From contig NZ_QVMT01000012.1 of the NCBI RefSeq assembly GCF_003418935.1, forward strand, positions 62,001 to 126,000: a stretch of DNA of 64,000 nt, read 5' to 3'. A program made the position numbers and the translations under genes. Numbering within the stretch: the stretch's first letter is position 1; every line of letters begins with the position of its first letter. The notes beneath the pieces are model-generated. The model made no database searches. It worked only from the letters and a program-made list of their open reading frames with translations, and had not been told where the DNA came from. The DNA comes from Emticicia sp. C21. Lineage in GTDB: Bacteria; Bacteroidota; Bacteroidia; Cytophagales; Spirosomataceae. Positions 62,436 to 64,000 of this stretch are shown in pieces.

Positions 62436-63715
62436 TTACAAAAGTGCCTGATAAACCAGAATCCTGAATTTACGCACAATATCAGAATAATGGGCATAAG
62501 GATGCACATTGGTAAATACCAACAGAATCAAATCTTCTTTGGGGTCAATAGTATATTCAGAACAATACATACCTCCCCATGTCAAAGAGCCTGGCGAAGC
62601 ATTATCGCCATAATGTGAGTCAGGTGTAATGATTTGTAAACCCAGACCAAATTTATCCTGTCTGTCCCACACAAAGCTGTCACCAATCTGGTTTCTTGCC
62701 ATTAAATCTACCGTACTTCTGCTTAACAATCTTTTGCCATTAAACTCTCCTTTGTTCAGTATGAATTGGCAAATTTTAGCATAATCCTGAACCGTACTTA
62801 CCAAACCTGCGCCACCTGAGAAATAGGTTTTCTGTCCGGTTATGGCAAACTTGCGATAAGTGTCGTTTGTATGTAGTGTCAATTTATCACCAATATTGCC
62901 TTTGGAATACAACTCCACCAACCGATTGGTCTTCTCAGCAGGCAAGTAGAAATAAGTATCATTCATCCCAAGAGGGTCAAGTATTTTTTTGCGTAAGTAC
63001 TCGACAAATGATAGGCCTGACAATACTTCAATCAAACGGCCAATCACATCGGTATTTAAGCCGTAGGTAAATTGTGTGCCGGGGTCTGATAAGAGGGGGC
63101 GGCCAGCTATTTTATCAACCACATCGCGCAGCATATCATTATCTACCGAACAGAAGAAGGGTACTTTATATTCCGGCAAGTCCTGCAGGGGATGCTCATA
63201 AGGAATACCTGCCGAATGGCTTAATAACTGACGGATAGTAATGGCTGATTTGGCAGGTCTGGTAATATACTTGCTCCTATCTTTTCTTTTTCATCATAGC
63301 TCACTAATACTTTAGCGTTTTTAAACGATGGAATATATTTAGAGATAGGTTCATCTAAAAAGAATTTACCTTCTTCAAACAGCATCATCAAGCCAACAGT
63401 AGTAATGAGTTTTGATTGAGAAGCAATTCTAAAAATATCGTCTTTCTTTAATGGAGTCTTATTTTCTAAATTACTATATCCAGAGGCTTTTTCATGCACA
63501 ATTTTACCTTTGCGAGCTATCAAAGTAACGATATTAGGAGCAATACCTTTGTCTACAATATCCTGAAAATGGGCATCCAGTTTTTTCAATCTTTCACTCG
63601 AAAACCCTACTTCTTCTGGCGTTTTGGCTTGCGTTAATATCTGAGGTATTTGTGCATTAACTCCTGTCAGCAGAAAAAGTATTAGAAAGCTTAATAAAGA
63701 AGCTAGTCTTTTCAT
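62436..63715 (-). pseudogene. Serine hydrolase (beta-lactamase-family) gene with a frameshift
   Basis: Two frames join to one protein of about 425 residues. The first (ATG at 63715) has a signal peptide, RKGKIVHEKASGYSN, IASQSKLIT (SxxK nucleophile) and runs to a stop at 63221. From about 63271 another frame continues SKYITRPAKSAITIRQLLSH, SAGIPYEHPLQ and FTYGLNTDVIGRLIEVLSG (YxN motif) to TYCSEYTIDPKED-like end, at 62436. A single-base loss at about 63271-63277 explains it. The family includes penicillin-binding-like esterases. Could be a real mutation or sequencing error. Confidence 0.85.
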
Positions 63716-63756
63716 GGGATTTATGGTAAAATAGGGATGTTCTGAATAATAAGAAA

Positions 63757-63795
63757 GGTTTTACTACTTCTCTTAATTTTAGAAGTAGTAAAACC
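63757..63795 (-). terminator. Terminator between the last two genes
   Basis: Perfect 15-base stem: GGTTTTACTACTTCT (63757-63771) and AGAAGTAGTAAAACC (63781-63795), loop 9. On the minus strand it follows the stop of the edge gene and precedes the serine hydrolase start; TTTCTTATT follows. Confidence 0.8.
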
Positions 63796-63826
63796 ACTGT
63801 TAATTTTGCTTAGAATAAAATAAGAA

Positions 63827-64000
63827 TCAATTGGGCAATCTCGAAGACTGCCACGAGTTTAACTGCCAGCCTTTTTTACTGTCTTTGGTATAAACAACCA
63901 GATAACGCAAGTGCAAAAATACAGGTTTGTCATTCACAGGTGGTTGAGTGACAAGAACTGTTCCGTTCACTACCGCTGTCTGCCCTTTATTGTACTCTCT
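63827..64000 (-). CDS. NTF2/SnoaL-like (DUF4440-type) protein, C-terminal part
   Basis: The last 57 codons of a gene whose start lies outside the window: EYNKGQTAVVNGTVLVTQPP, then FLHLRYLVVYTKDSKKGWQL, then NSWQSSRLPN and TGA. The strand pattern (V-G-V-x-x, FLHLRYLxVYxKxxxGWQLxSWQ) is that of the end of an NTF2-like cone fold of the DUF4440 family. Terminator follows. Function unknown. Confidence 0.65.
   Translation of the reverse strand, partial: REYNKGQTAVVNGTVLVTQPPVNDKPVFLHLRYLVVYTKDSKKGWQLNSWQSSRLPN

Overview
The window looks like chromosome of a member of the Bacteroidota, most likely order Cytophagales; this is inferred from gene content, not from a database match. The signs are promoters of the TTG-N19/20-TAnnTTTG type (clear at the SRP RNA and at rpsT), few Shine-Dalgarno sites, a PorX-type response regulator of the type IX secretion system, a BtuB plus BtuG-like cobalamin locus, DUF4159/MoxR/DUF58/BatA-like operon genes, CRTAC-type FG-GAP lipoproteins and a TMEM220-family protein. 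It is mostly ordinary chromosome with a few accessory or decaying patches.

Layout. 0-6.5 kb: the end of a 5'(3')-deoxyribonucleotidase gene, a cobalamin riboswitch controlling a BtuB-like receptor and a BtuG-like propeller lipoprotein, a DEAD-box helicase, and a small divergent metal-handling group around two Fur/Zur-like palindromes. 6.5-15 kb: a leftward operon (DUF4159, MoxR ATPase, DUF58, BatA-like, DUF4175-like protein with a His-rich insert, and a membrane protein with a glutamine-amidotransferase-like fold). A single-copy IS200-like HUH transposase of RAYT type and a cluster of REP-like palindromes split it between moxR and DUF58. 15-21.6 kb: two tandem TldE/TldD pairs in which each TldD carries a Tat signal; a second REP cluster with the same nested order lies between them. 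21.6-25.2 kb: a membrane-fused alpha/beta hydrolase, a lipoprotein, and a decayed stretch with duplicated coding tails and a broken phosphatase gene.

25.3-37.2 kb: two Tat-signal sugar isomerase/epimerase-like proteins, glycine dehydrogenase (gcvP), and a 2114-residue LamG/Ig-like surface protein whose signal peptide is separated by a pair of compensating frameshifts. 37.2-44.8 kb: an NRAMP-like (YcsG-type) transporter behind a hairpin leader, a small regulon in which an 18-bp operator occurs identically at two promoters around a winged-helix regulator, a 39-codon membrane gene, a rhodanese, an ABC-F ATPase, RadC, ribosomal protein S20, a Dabb-like protein and a MetX-like pseudogene.

44.8-64 kb: a zinc phospholipase C/P1-nuclease-like protein, an HGSNAT-type membrane protein, a TIGR02757 protein, a LysM/RlpA-like protein, KdsB, TMEM220, an FG-GAP/ASPIC lipoprotein, a T9SS-sorting-like protein beside an S74 self-cleaving tail-spike-like protein, the SRP RNA, an FSA-type transaldolase, FtsE, an outer-membrane barrel, PorX, YihY, DapA, a frameshifted serine hydrolase and the end of an NTF2-like gene.

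A recurring theme is intergenic palindromic DNA: REP-like nested arrays, a GGAGAATGGAA palindrome family at three loci, a GAGTGATT palindrome family at two loci, and many terminator hairpins. I found no CRISPR array, tRNA, rRNA, prophage or conventional defence island. The most unusual material is the RAYT/REP system, the duplicated Tat-exported TldD/TldE pairs and the small operator-linked regulon.
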